Below, in pieces: positions 1 to 7,428 of a stretch of DNA of 14,624 nucleotides. This DNA is from Lachnospiraceae bacterium (GTDB lineage: Bacteria > Bacillota > Clostridia > Lachnospirales > Lachnospiraceae). The notes under the pieces were generated by a model. The model searched no databases. It saw only the letters and a program-made list of their open reading frames with translations, and was not told the DNA's origin. The position numbers and the translations under genes were made by a program. The stretch's first letter is position 1. Every line of letters begins with the position of its first letter. The DNA is taken from positions 1-14,624 of the forward strand of contig DMCJ01000038.1 in the NCBI GenBank assembly GCA_003446735.1, given 5' to 3'.

Positions 1-140
1 GAGTTCAGAAATGGATTTGATGCCGGTCTTTTTTTGAAGTCTTTTATTGAGCCCATTATATGTGCAGAGCGAAAAAAACGATTGGATTGCCGTTTTGTCA
101 TTGCCGCAGAGTCATTATGACTTTAAAATATTTCGGATAT
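1..140. other. Left-edge region without a confident gene
   Basis: Two frames touch the left edge, but neither has good support. Plus-strand frame 1 is open from base 1 to a TGA at 118-120, giving a 39-residue tail that could be the end of a gene lying further left. On the minus strand an ATG at 56-54 opens to the edge (MGSIKDFKKRP...), but no purine-rich ribosome site precedes it. No terminator hairpin was found here. The stretch from 141 to 381 is described under the promoter and repeat entries. Confidence 0.3.
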
Positions 141-149
141 TGATATAAT
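141..149 (+). promoter_or_regulatory. Extended -10 promoter for the exported-protein gene
   Basis: The sequence TGATATAAT is a perfect TGn plus TATAAT extended -10. No good -35 is seen 17 bp upstream (CTTTAA at 121-126), which is common for extended -10 promoters. Initiation would be expected near 156. The whole 16-bp repeat array would then be in the 5' untranslated leader. This is the best promoter I see between the left edge and the start codon at 382. Confidence 0.6.
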
Positions 150-167
150 GGTATTAGCGTGTCAAAC

Positions 168-342
168 TGATAAAGTATCTGGCTGATAGAGTATCTGACG
201 GATAAAGTATCTGACGGATAAAGTATCTGACGGATAAAGTATCTGACTGATAGAGTATCTGGCTGATAGAGTATCAGACTGATAGAGTATCTGACTGATA
301 GAGTATCTGTCTGATAAAGTATCTGACAGATGAGTGTTTGGC
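168..342 (+). repeat. 16-bp tandem repeat array, ten units plus a degenerate one
   Basis: Ten consecutive 16-bp units occupy 168-327, with consensus (T/G)GATA(A/G)AGTATCTGAC. A degenerate eleventh copy lies at 328-342. Each unit contains the inverted pair GATA-NAG-TATC. Where the unit is preceded by C and starts with G, the stem grows to six pairs (CGGATA/TATCTG, one G:U). The unit length is not a multiple of three and no convincing frame uses it, so it is non-coding. It starts about 12 nt downstream of the predicted transcription start and ends about 40 nt before the start codon of the exported-protein gene. A protein-binding array, an RNA leader of small hairpins, or a length-variable spacer are all possible. 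Confidence 0.9.
305..331 (+). promoter_or_regulatory. Leader hairpin formed by the last full repeat unit
   Basis: ATCTGTC (305-311) and GACAGAT (325-331) are perfect inverted repeats. They enclose GATA (313-316) and TATC (320-323), with one T:T mismatch and a 3-nt loop. The result is an 11-pair stem, longer than any earlier unit makes, because the flanks of the last unit differ. No T tract follows, so it is not an intrinsic terminator. It lies about 40 nt upstream of the ribosome site and may shape the leader RNA. Confidence 0.45.
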
Positions 343-381
343 TGCAAATGACATCATGACATTATGACAGGGAGGTACAAC

Positions 382-3000
382 ATGAAAAAGAGAAGATATA
401 AAGGAGCGCTGCTTAGTTTCCTTATGGCGTTCGCACTTATATTTACTATGATGAGCGCAGGCTTTACGGATGTTTTCGCACAGGCACCCGATGCTGCTAA
501 GCAGACAGAGACAGCAGCACAAACAGAGACAGCAGCACAAACAGAGACAGCAGCAAAAACGGAGACAGCAGCTCAGACAGAGACAGCAGCTCAGACAGAG
601 ACAGCAGCTCAGACGGAGACGGCAGCGCAGCAGCCGGAAGTGACGGCACCTGCCGATGATTCAGCTGAAGCTGAAGCGGTGCTTGAGAGCGAAGTCAATA
701 CAAATTATAATTTTTCTATTGACGGGAGCATAAACGGAAACATTATTACATACAATGTCAATAATACCAGTGTTACGGTTACGATCGACGGTAATAAGGC
801 TACGATTAATGGTAATGTCATGAGTGTGAACTATGATCGTGATCCATCGATTGATGATACCGTTAATATCCTTGCCGCATTAAACAGTGCTATAAGCAAT
901 ATAACATCGTTTGATGCAAATACGATGGAGATTGCACTGGTAGCTAATGATGGTTTTACGGGGAAACTTGATTATAACAACGGAACACTTTCCCTGGCTC
1001 AAAATGGTATACATCTGCCTGATAATACACGTTTTATTATTAGACAAAAAACTAACAATCCGCCTCCGGGACCGCAGCCTCAGACAAATGCAAGAGCTAC
1101 CATAAACTATACAGGTACCATAACCGGTCAGATCGATCCCTATCGTCCCGAAGGACCTATTGCCATAAGTATAAACGGCGGGCCCATAGTGCCGGTTACC
1201 TCAGGACAGGCCACCGTTGTTGATTATAATCTTCCGAATAATGCTACGACAGTAGAAATTGATATTTGTTGCATACATAATTATATTCCGGACTCTATTT
1301 CAATAGACGGAGTTCAAAAACTGTCATCTGCTCCGGACAAACAGACATTATTAAATAATTATTCGGGGCAGGGATATCATTTCAGGTATACAGTAAATAA
1401 AGCAGCTAATGATACATATGCAGTCGCGGTTAATGCACATGAGGCTACTTCCGCTGACTGGGCGGTCGGAAACTTCTTATGGACATATACTGATCAGAAT
1501 GCAGGTGATGATTATGTAGGACATGCATCTCTTGATGTTGTAAGTGTTACATACAGAGGTGAAACGATCACTTCTCCGGGAGCCAGGACTACATATTTTG
1601 GCGGTGCAACCGAATGGAGTAATGACAGATCATCCGGAGGTTCAGCGACTCTTCCGGCGGGAGCAACAGTAAGGCTTAAACTTACGCCTGATTATGGATA
1701 CCAGCTTGTAAGTTTCGGCGTTAACGGAGGGCAGTTTGCGGCACAGGAAACTCCATGTGAATATACATTTGAGGTAAAGCCCGGTAACTTCCACCTTGCT
1801 GCAAACTTCAGACCTGTTGAAAATCAGATCATGGCAGAGGCCGGATCGGTAGACGGTGGAAGTATTTCATTTGGTGCTAACGAAGCGTCTATGAGTGCCG
1901 GAACGGCAAGACTTGATATAGTAGATGCGAATGCGTCTGAAGGTGAACTCAGTGAGATGGCAAATGCCGCTTCAGGATATGTACTTGGTGACTGCATGGA
2001 TATCTCGCTTACAAATGTGATATACAAAGGAAGGGCTGACGATACATGGAATACTCCGGTAACCACCTTGAACAGTGAGGCAACAGTTTCTCTCAAACTG
2101 GCAAAGGCTCCGGCCGGTAATCAGGTGATCGTTGTCCATCAGAATCATGATGGTTCCGTAGAAACCAAAGATGCTACATATGATCCGGCGACTCAGACCG
2201 TATCTTTCGCTACCAGCGGTTTCTCGAAATACGCCATCGCCTTTAAAGGCAGCGATGATGCCGTAAATGAAGCGGAAGTCGGCAATGTGATCAATAATCT
2301 TTACAGGACGATCCTCGGAAGGGATGCGGATGCGGCCGGATTTGCTGACTGGTCAAATCAGGTAAAGGAAAGGAAGATAAGCGGAGCCCAGCTTATCACA
2401 GGCTTTGTGAACAGTCCGGAATTTGTTTCAAAGCAGATGAGTAATACCGACTATGTGAAGACGCTTTACAAGTGCTTCTTTGACAGGGTTCCTTCGGATG
2501 ATGAGATAAAGTACTGGGTAGATAAGTTAGAAGGTGGGGCTTCAAGGAATGAGGTAATGGCAGGATTTGTCAATTCCAAAGAGTTTACCGCCACCTGTGA
2601 TTCCATGAACATTTCAAGAGGTACCATGGACAGTGACGGAAGCATCAAATATAACGAAGGTGTTTACCGCTTCGTTCAAAGGTGCTACGGAGAAGGTCTT
2701 GACAGAAAGGGTGAGATCGAAGGCGTAGAGGATTGGACTTACAGGATCAATTCCGGTGCGATGACGCCTAAGAGTGTAGCTCAGAGCTTTATTGCTTCCG
2801 AAGAATTTAAGAATAAGAACTTAGATAATGAGGAATATGTAAAGACGCTCTATCGCATGTTCCTCGGAAGAGAAGCTGAGGAAGAGGGCTTAAGATACTG
2901 GGTTGATAAGCTTCAAGGCGGAACGTCCAGAGAAGAGCTTGTCGGCGGATTCTCCGATTCAAAGGAATTTTCGGGAATCATGGCTAGTTATGGTGTGTAA
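382..3000 (+). CDS. Exported repeat-containing protein with C-terminal DUF4214-type repeats
   Basis: The start at ATG 382 has GGGAGGT at 370-376 and gives a classic signal peptide (MKKRR, hydrophobic 9-27, likely cleavage after VFA at 33). An in-frame ATG at 364 is possible but sits before the ribosome site. Residues 41-82 are seven QTETAA hexapeptides, probably a flexible stalk. Residues about 100-400 are Asn/Thr-rich, probably beta-structured, and match no family I recognise. Residues about 415-480 (PAGATVRLKLTPDYGYQLVSF) resemble the InlB-like bacterial repeat domain. A segment near 615 (SGFSKYAIAF) resembles junctions common in Lachnospiraceae exoproteins. Four helical DUF4214-like repeats begin near residues 641, 696, 765 and 824 (YRTILGR, YKCFFDR, VQRCYGE, YRMFLGR), each ending in a GFxxSxEF-type motif. 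No LPXTG, SLH or C-terminal membrane anchor is seen. A surface or matrix role is inferred; the substrate is unknown. Confidence 0.85.
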   Translation: MKKRRYKGALLSFLMAFALIFTMMSAGFTDVFAQAPDAAKQTETAAQTETAAQTETAAKTETAAQTETAAQTETAAQTETAAQQPEVTAPADDSAEAEAVLESEVNTNYNFSIDGSINGNIITYNVNNTSVTVTIDGNKATINGNVMSVNYDRDPSIDDTVNILAALNSAISNITSFDANTMEIALVANDGFTGKLDYNNGTLSLAQNGIHLPDNTRFIIRQKTNNPPPGPQPQTNARATINYTGTITGQIDPYRPEGPIAISINGGPIVPVTSGQATVVDYNLPNNATTVEIDICCIHNYIPDSISIDGVQKLSSAPDKQTLLNNYSGQGYHFRYTVNKAANDTYAVAVNAHEATSADWAVGNFLWTYTDQNAGDDYVGHASLDVVSVTYRGETITSPGARTTYFGGATEWSNDRSSGGSATLPAGATVRLKLTPDYGYQLVSFGVNGGQFAAQETPCEYTFEVKPGNFHLAANFRPVENQIMAEAGSVDGGSISFGANEASMSAGTARLDIVDANASEGELSEMANAASGYVLGDCMDISLTNVIYKGRADDTWNTPVTTLNSEATVSLKLAKAPAGNQVIVVHQNHDGSVETKDATYDPATQTVSFATSGFSKYAIAFKGSDDAVNEAEVGNVINNLYRTILGRDADAAGFADWSNQVKERKISGAQLITGFVNSPEFVSKQMSNTDYVKTLYKCFFDRVPSDDEIKYWVDKLEGGASRNEVMAGFVNSKEFTATCDSMNISRGTMDSDGSIKYNEGVYRFVQRCYGEGLDRKGEIEGVEDWTYRINSGAMTPKSVAQSFIASEEFKNKNLDNEEYVKTLYRMFLGREAEEEGLRYWVDKLQGGTSREELVGGFSDSKEFSGIMASYGV
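502..627 (+). repeat. Seven 18-bp repeats encoding QTETAA
   Basis: Seven in-frame 18-bp copies (CAGACAGAGACAGCAGCA-like) encode QTETAA, one of them as KTETAA. Copies differ only at a few positions, so the array is recent or kept homogeneous. Copy-number change would lengthen or shorten the stalk by six residues without a frameshift. Confidence 0.9.
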
Positions 3001-3029
3001 AGGGATAAATATATAAGTTATGCAAAATG

Positions 3030-3070
3030 CCCCGTGATCGTCTTTATATGACGGCGATCACGGGGTTTTT
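3030..3070 (+). terminator. Intrinsic terminator after the exported-protein gene
   Basis: CCCCGTGATCG (3030-3040) pairs perfectly with CGATCACGGGG (3055-3065), followed directly by five T (3066-3070). It lies 30 nt after the stop codon. The stem is strong and should separate this transcript from the downstream GGDEF gene. Confidence 0.92.
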
Positions 3071-3089
3071 GGCGGTGTGGCAAATTTGA

Positions 3090-3106
3090 CAAATCTGACA
3101 GATTTG
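3090..3106. promoter_or_regulatory. 17-bp palindrome, candidate operator
   Basis: CAAATCT-GAC-AGATTTG is a perfect 7-bp inverted repeat with a 3-bp spacer. It is 14 bp upstream of the -35 of the GGDEF gene, an activator-like position. The factor is unknown. Its core ATCTGACAGA (3093-3102) is identical to 321-330 in the leader repeat array. Confidence 0.45.
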
Positions 3107-3120
3107 AAAGGGCTTATAGG

Positions 3121-3149
3121 TTGCCGTAATTAAAAAAAAGCGGTACAAT
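3121..3149 (+). promoter_or_regulatory. Sigma-A-type promoter for the GGDEF gene
   Basis: TTGCCG (3121-3126), a 17-bp A-rich spacer and TACAAT (3144-3149) match the housekeeping consensus well. Initiation near 3156 leaves a leader of about 55 nt before the start codon at 3211. Confidence 0.7.
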
Positions 3150-3210
3150 CAGCATGAAAGACTGTAATGCGGAAATAAAAGAGGAATTCTGAAAAAGTGA
3201 GGGTGGAATA

Positions 3211-3846
3211 ATGGCAGCCGGATTAAAAATCTTAGCTTGTAAGATGAAAAAACATGATTGGAAGAGAGTACCTTCTCCAGACGGTAAATTTGAGATGTGG
3301 GAGTGCTCGGTCTGCAAAGCCAAGAAGGTTAATATGGATGAGGACAACCAATCATCTGATGAACCGGAGATCACAGTTGACGAGCTGACAGGCTTTACCA
3401 ACAGAGGCGGAGCCCTCGATCAGATAAAGACTTACTTAAAATCGCACAAAAATGAAAATTATACGATTTGCATGTGCGATATAGATTCGTTTACGAATTT
3501 TAATGAGACCAAGGGCAGGGAATGCGGAGATCTTATACTTAAAGAAGTTGCGGAGATCTTAAATAAAGAGGTTTCCGGTATAGGTACTCCCTGCAGATGG
3601 GGCGGAGATGAATTCTTACTCCTTTTTCCTTCCATGAACGGCGATGAGATATATAATAAGATGTTTGCCTTAAGAGAAAAGATAAAGGCAAGGGTTTTAT
3701 ATTATGACGGCGACGGTATCAGTGTGAGCATGACCTTTGCTCTTAATGAATACGATTTTTCGGGTAAGATAGAGGCCTTTGTTGCCGAAGCCGAGGATAA
3801 GCTTAAATTGGGCAAACAGATGGGCGGAGATCAGGTTATATTCTGA
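3211..3846 (+). CDS. Soluble GGDEF-domain protein with N-terminal zinc-ribbon motif
   Basis: This 211-residue protein is a probable diguanylate cyclase, making cyclic di-GMP from two GTP. The GGDEF domain starts near residue 56 (LTGFTNRGGALDQI). It has the metal/GTP segment CDIDSFTNFNETKG, an intact WGGDEF at residues 130-135 and the usual closing AEDKLKLGKQMGG segment, so activity is plausible. There is no RxxD inhibitory site at the usual place before GGDEF, suggesting no product inhibition. Residues 10-35 hold C10, H15, C32 and C35 in a Cx4H...CxxC pattern like short zinc ribbons. There is no membrane, PAS or GAF domain. The ribosome site GAGGGTGG (3199-3206) supports the start. It is monocistronic, and its stop is 7 nt from that of convergent nadE. 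The signal it senses is unknown. Confidence 0.85.
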   Translation: MAAGLKILACKMKKHDWKRVPSPDGKFEMWECSVCKAKKVNMDEDNQSSDEPEITVDELTGFTNRGGALDQIKTYLKSHKNENYTICMCDIDSFTNFNETKGRECGDLILKEVAEILNKEVSGIGTPCRWGGDEFLLLFPSMNGDEIYNKMFALREKIKARVLYYDGDGISVSMTFALNEYDFSGKIEAFVAEAEDKLKLGKQMGGDQVIF

Positions 3847-3869
3847 TCACGCCTTACCCGGCATCCGGG
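3823..3869. other. Hairpin-forming convergent gene junction
   Basis: GATCAG (3829-3834) pairs with CTGATC (3843-3848), with outer GGCG (3823-3826) and CGCC (3850-3853). A second perfect hairpin, CCCGG-CAT-CCGGG, lies at 3857-3869. They overlap both stop codons of the converging genes. Neither has a T tract on either strand, so termination here is uncertain. Confidence 0.3.
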
Positions 3870-5782
3870 ATGATATCTTCAAGTTCATCGAGCCATATGT
3901 CGGCACAGGCATCGCTCGGCATCCTTAGATCTCCTCTCGGGGATAAGGCCACGCTTCCGACCTTGGGCCCGTCAGGCAGACATGAACGCTTAAACTGCTG
4001 GTTAAAGAACCTTCTGTAGAAGGTCTTTAACCATTTTAATATCGTCTCTTCATCATATTCATCTTTAAACGCCCTTACCGCAACGCGGTAAACTTTAGAG
4101 GGCGTAAATCCCGCACGGAGCATGTGATATAAAAAGAAATCGTGAAGCTCGTAAGGGCCGACTATATTTTCGGTCTTCTGGCTTATCTTTCCGTCTTTCG
4201 GAGGAATGAGCTCGGGACTTACGGGGGTATCTAATACATCATAAAGAACCTTTGAAAGATCTGCGTCATTGCATGTATCTGCATAGTATTTAACGAGATG
4301 CCTTACAAGGGTCTTGGGTACGCCGCAGTTTACGCCGTACATGGACATATGATCTCCGTTATAGGTTGCCCATCCTAAGGCAAGCTCCGAAAGATCACCG
4401 GTACCTACTACGATACCGCCTTCTTTGTTCGCGATATCCATAAGGACCTGAGTCCTTTCTCTGGCCTGGCTGTTTTCGTAGGTCACGTCCGTATTTGAAG
4501 GATCCTGTCCTATGTCCTTAAAATGCTGCATGACTGCATCTTTTATATCAATCTCAGAAAGAGTGGCACCTAAGCTCTTTGCCAGATTAACTGCGTTATT
4601 GTATGTGCGGTCGGTTGTCCCGAAGCAGGGCATCGTTATGGCAAGAATGCCGCTTCTGTCAAGACCTGCAAGATCAAATGCTTTTGCGGAAACAATGAGT
4701 GCAAGCGTGGAATCAAGCCCGCCGGATACACCGATGATCGCCTTTTTGCATCCGATATGAACAAGTCTTTTCTTAAGTCCGTAGGACTGGATCGAAAGGA
4801 TATCCTCACATCGTTCAGCACGCTTTGTTTCATCCGAAGGAACAAAGGGAAGCTTCGGATAATCCCTTGTAAGCTCCACATCCTCTCTTATGATGGCTGC
4901 CTGGATTATCATATATTCATCGGCGCCTTCTTCCGAGGGAAATGTGCTCATCCTTCTTCTTTCGTGTTTTATCCTGTAAAGATCTATCTCGGAATATGTT
5001 GAGTGCGGATCGAAAGTGCGCTCTGCCTTAAGGAGAGTTCCGTTCTCGGCGATGATATGATCGGCTGAATAGACCGTATCCTGCGTGCTCTCGTCCGCTC
5101 CGGAAGATGCGTATATATAGCCGCAGACAAGCCTTGCGGATGTGCTCTTTACAAGGTTCCTGCGGTATTCGGTCTTTCCTACAAGCTCGTTTGAAGCGGA
5201 AAGATTAACGATGATATTTGCGCCTGCTTTAACATGTCTTGTCGAAGGGGTGTCGTAAACCCAGAGATCTTCGCAGAGCTCACATGCAACGGAAAGTCCG
5301 TCGATGGCATCGGAATTAAATAAGATATTGCTCCCGAACGGGATCTCTTCTCCTTCAAAGTCGAATATCGCCGGAGTTGTGTTCCCGGGAGTAAACTGCC
5401 TTCTTTCGTAAAATTCTCCGTAATCGGGGATGTTTAACTTGGGAACAAAGGCTAAGATATCTCCGCAGTTTATCACGGCGGCAACGTTATATATCTTGCC
5501 GTTTCTCTCTAAGGGAAGGCCGACGAATATCAGGCCGTCGACTCCGTCCGAATGATTAACTATGATCTTTAAGGCTTCCTTTGCATCCTCTAAAAGCCTT
5601 TCCTGAAGAAAAAGATCTCCGCAGGTATAGCCTGTTATGCAAAGCTCGGGAAAGACCATGATCTTGGCTCTTTTTTCCTCGCCTTCATTTATGCATTCGC
5701 ATATGCGTTCCGCATTAAAGAATGGATCTGCTACCCGCAGCTTTGGTGTAAATGTCGCAACTTTGATAAATCCGTTTCTCAT
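3854..5782 (-). CDS. nadE: Glutamine-dependent NAD+ synthetase
   Basis: Final step of NAD biosynthesis: ATP-dependent amidation of nicotinic acid adenine dinucleotide (NaAD) with ammonia from glutamine, in the cytoplasm. The 642 residues match the long two-domain form. The N-terminal nitrilase-fold glutaminase shows the full triad: E46 in FPELCITGY, K115 in FVPKLNIPDYGEF and C170 in CELCEDLW. The C-terminal synthetase has the ATP-pyrophosphatase loop SGGLDS at 353-358, followed by GTGDLSELALGW, typical of the family. The start is supported by GGGAG (5792-5788) five bases upstream. It follows the COG2426-type membrane gene by 14 nt and is probably co-transcribed. Nothing is truncated. The long form does not need a separate ammonia source. 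Confidence 0.96.
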   Translation of the reverse strand: MRNGFIKVATFTPKLRVADPFFNAERICECINEGEEKRAKIMVFPELCITGYTCGDLFLQERLLEDAKEALKIIVNHSDGVDGLIFVGLPLERNGKIYNVAAVINCGDILAFVPKLNIPDYGEFYERRQFTPGNTTPAIFDFEGEEIPFGSNILFNSDAIDGLSVACELCEDLWVYDTPSTRHVKAGANIIVNLSASNELVGKTEYRRNLVKSTSARLVCGYIYASSGADESTQDTVYSADHIIAENGTLLKAERTFDPHSTYSEIDLYRIKHERRRMSTFPSEEGADEYMIIQAAIIREDVELTRDYPKLPFVPSDETKRAERCEDILSIQSYGLKKRLVHIGCKKAIIGVSGGLDSTLALIVSAKAFDLAGLDRSGILAITMPCFGTTDRTYNNAVNLAKSLGATLSEIDIKDAVMQHFKDIGQDPSNTDVTYENSQARERTQVLMDIANKEGGIVVGTGDLSELALGWATYNGDHMSMYGVNCGVPKTLVRHLVKYYADTCNDADLSKVLYDVLDTPVSPELIPPKDGKISQKTENIVGPYELHDFFLYHMLRAGFTPSKVYRVAVRAFKDEYDEETILKWLKTFYRRFFNQQFKRSCLPDGPKVGSVALSPRGDLRMPSDACADIWLDELEDIIPDAG

Positions 5783-5796
5783 TTTTTCTCCCGTTC

Positions 5797-6282
5797 TTAT
5801 CCGAAAAGTCCTGCGATAAGTGTGATGATCTTTGTACCTGTTCCCATGATAACGCCGGCGAGTATGACTCCGAGGACAACGGCGCGTACGCTTTTCTTAA
5901 AGTCCATATCAAGAATGGATGCGGCAAGAGTTCCTGTCCATGCACCCGTGCCGGGAAGGGGGATGCCCACGAAAAGGAAGAGCGCAAAATAAAGTCCTCT
6001 TCCTGCTTTTTCCTTTAATTTCTCACCGCCCTTATGTCCCTTTTCGAGACAGAATGTAAAAAATTTTCCGATGAGCGGCTTATCCTTGCCCCATTCGAGC
6101 ACTTTTCTGGCAAAAAAGAATATGATCGGCACGGGTACCATATTGCCGATTATGGCGATGATATAACTCTGTAATATCGGCAGCCCGTAAACTATCGCAT
6201 AAGGTATCGCTCCCCTTAATTCTATAAGAGGCACCATCGATACGAAAAAAACTATTATATAACCTTTGATCATTGGATCCAT
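5797..6282 (-). CDS. Small multi-pass membrane protein, COG2426 / putative small multidrug export family
   Basis: I chose the ATG at 6282 (MDPMIKGY, 161 residues) because GGGAG (6294-6290) lies seven bases before it. The longer frame from 6360 adds 26 residues without a ribosome site. The protein has about four to five hydrophobic segments, near residues 7-22, 35-58, 93-112, 116-128 and 134-158. Conserved family motifs are ELRGAIPYAI (22-31) and PLPGTGAWTGTLAAS in the second half. The family name 'small multidrug export protein' (PF06695) rests on weak evidence; the substrate is unknown. The two gly/pro-rich re-entrant-like motifs recall DedA-like folds, which is inference. It is the first gene of a probable two-gene transcript with nadE. 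Confidence 0.82.
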   Translation of the reverse strand: MDPMIKGYIIVFFVSMVPLIELRGAIPYAIVYGLPILQSYIIAIIGNMVPVPIIFFFARKVLEWGKDKPLIGKFFTFCLEKGHKGGEKLKEKAGRGLYFALFLFVGIPLPGTGAWTGTLAASILDMDFKKSVRAVVLGVILAGVIMGTGTKIITLIAGLFG

Positions 6283-6365
6283 TTTATTTCTCCCGTTAAA
6301 ACAACCTTCATAGATTTTAGCAAAAAAAGCCGCCCTAATCAAGGGGTGAAACCTTATCATGTAAT

Positions 6366-6394
6366 ACTATAAAAAGAGGTAAAAGAGATTGAAA
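6366..6394 (-). promoter_or_regulatory. Candidate promoter for the membrane protein-nadE transcript
   Basis: Read on the minus strand: TTTCAA (6394-6389), a 17-bp spacer and TATAGT (6371-6366). Initiation near 6359 would give a leader of about 77 nt before the ATG at 6282. The match is moderate. Confidence 0.45.
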
Positions 6395-6412
6395 TTTGTA
6401 TTAGATAATCTA

Positions 6413-6442
6413 TTGAACTAATGGGTAATATAATGATACAAT
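6413..6442 (+). promoter_or_regulatory. Candidate promoter for the dapF-dapL-larC transcript
   Basis: TTGAAC (6413-6418), an 18-bp spacer and TACAAT (6437-6442). An alternative TATAAT lies at 6429-6434 but has no -35 at a suitable distance. Initiation near 6449 puts a small hairpin, TGCGT-TTTT-ACGCA (6455-6468), near the 5' end of the mRNA. No known lysine riboswitch fits in so short a leader. Confidence 0.55.
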
Positions 6443-6490
6443 CAGTAGGAAGTGTGCGTTTTTACGCAAATGTCCGGATAAGGAGAAGTC

Positions 6491-7369
6491 ATGAGATTTA
6501 CCAAGATGGAAGGCTGCGGCAACGACTATATCTACGTTGACGGAGCAAAGGAAAAGATAGATAAGGACAAAAAGCCGGATCTTGTAAGGAGATTATCGGA
6601 CAGGCATTTCGGCATCGGCGGTGACGGAGTTATCTTTGTAAATCCCGGCAGTAAAGCCGAGTTTGAGATGGAGATGTACAATGCCGACGGAAGCCGTGCG
6701 GAGATGTGCGGAAACGGGATAAGATGCGTCGGGAAATTCGTTTACGATCACGGCCTTACCGATAAGGAGCGTGTAACGATCGAGAGCTTCGGAAAAGTTA
6801 AGATCCTTGATCTTACCGTGGAAGACGGATATGTCAGATCAGCGAGAGTCAATATGGGCGCTCCGATCCTTAAGCCATCCGAAGTACCCGTTGACGATTC
6901 ATATTTGAATGAGGATGCGGATAAGGATTCCTTTATCTCAAAGCCGCTTACGGTAGACGGACATGATTATAAAGTGACATGCGTATCCATGGGCAATCCT
7001 CATGCGGTGGTATTTACCGATGAGACCGATAATATACCCGATCTGGATAAAATGGATATCGGATCTATAGGTCCTTTATTTGAAAATAATAAGATCTTTC
7101 CGAACAGGACCAATACCGAATTTGTCGAGGTCATAGACAGGGGCCACATCAAAATGCGCGTCTGGGAGAGGGGAACAGGTGAGACTCTCGCCTGCGGGAC
7201 CGGATGCTGCGCCTGCGCTGTTGCCTGCATTTTAAACGGAAGAACAGATGATAAAGTAAGAGTTGATGTCCTTGGAGGAACCATATATATTGAGTGGGAC
7301 AGAAATGAAAATCTCGTATATATGACCGGGCCTGCCGTAACGGTTTTTGAAGGCGAAGTTGATATCTGA
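6491..7369 (+). CDS. dapF: Diaminopimelate epimerase
   Basis: Interconverts LL- and meso-diaminopimelate, supplying meso-DAP for peptidoglycan and lysine, without cofactor. The 292 residues are close to the usual 270-290. Both catalytic cysteines are visible: C73 in MYNADGSRAEMCGNGIRC and C235 in ETLACGTGCCA. The N-terminal KMEGCGNDYIYVD and FGIGGDGV motifs are conserved. The start at 6491 is set by AGGAG (6481-6485). It is the first gene of a co-directional run; dapL follows after 59 nt and makes its LL-DAP substrate. Confidence 0.97.
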   Translation: MRFTKMEGCGNDYIYVDGAKEKIDKDKKPDLVRRLSDRHFGIGGDGVIFVNPGSKAEFEMEMYNADGSRAEMCGNGIRCVGKFVYDHGLTDKERVTIESFGKVKILDLTVEDGYVRSARVNMGAPILKPSEVPVDDSYLNEDADKDSFISKPLTVDGHDYKVTCVSMGNPHAVVFTDETDNIPDLDKMDIGSIGPLFENNKIFPNRTNTEFVEVIDRGHIKMRVWERGTGETLACGTGCCACAVACILNGRTDDKVRVDVLGGTIYIEWDRNENLVYMTGPAVTVFEGEVDI

Positions 7370-7428
7370 AATATGTATATGAAATAAAAAAGCATAAAGA
7401 TCCTAAAGAACAAGAGAGGGAGAGTGTT

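Noticed and set aside
168..342. CRISPR array
   Set aside because: Units are directly abutting 16-mers with no unique spacers.
364..381. Start codon at 364 for the exported protein
   Set aside because: It lies upstream of the GGGAGGT ribosome site, which correctly serves ATG 382 and a typical signal peptide.
162..540. Minus-strand open frames rich in SDTLS/ILYQ repeats
   Set aside because: They are translations of the 16-bp array (48 bp gives a 16-residue period) and of the exported-protein gene's opposite strand, with no ribosome site.
6283..6360. Longer N-terminus of the COG2426-type membrane protein
   Set aside because: No ribosome site before 6360, while GGGAG precedes ATG 6282 at good spacing and the family starts near there.
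6443..6490. Lysine riboswitch before dapF
   Set aside because: The predicted leader is only about 40 nt with one short hairpin, far too small for that riboswitch.
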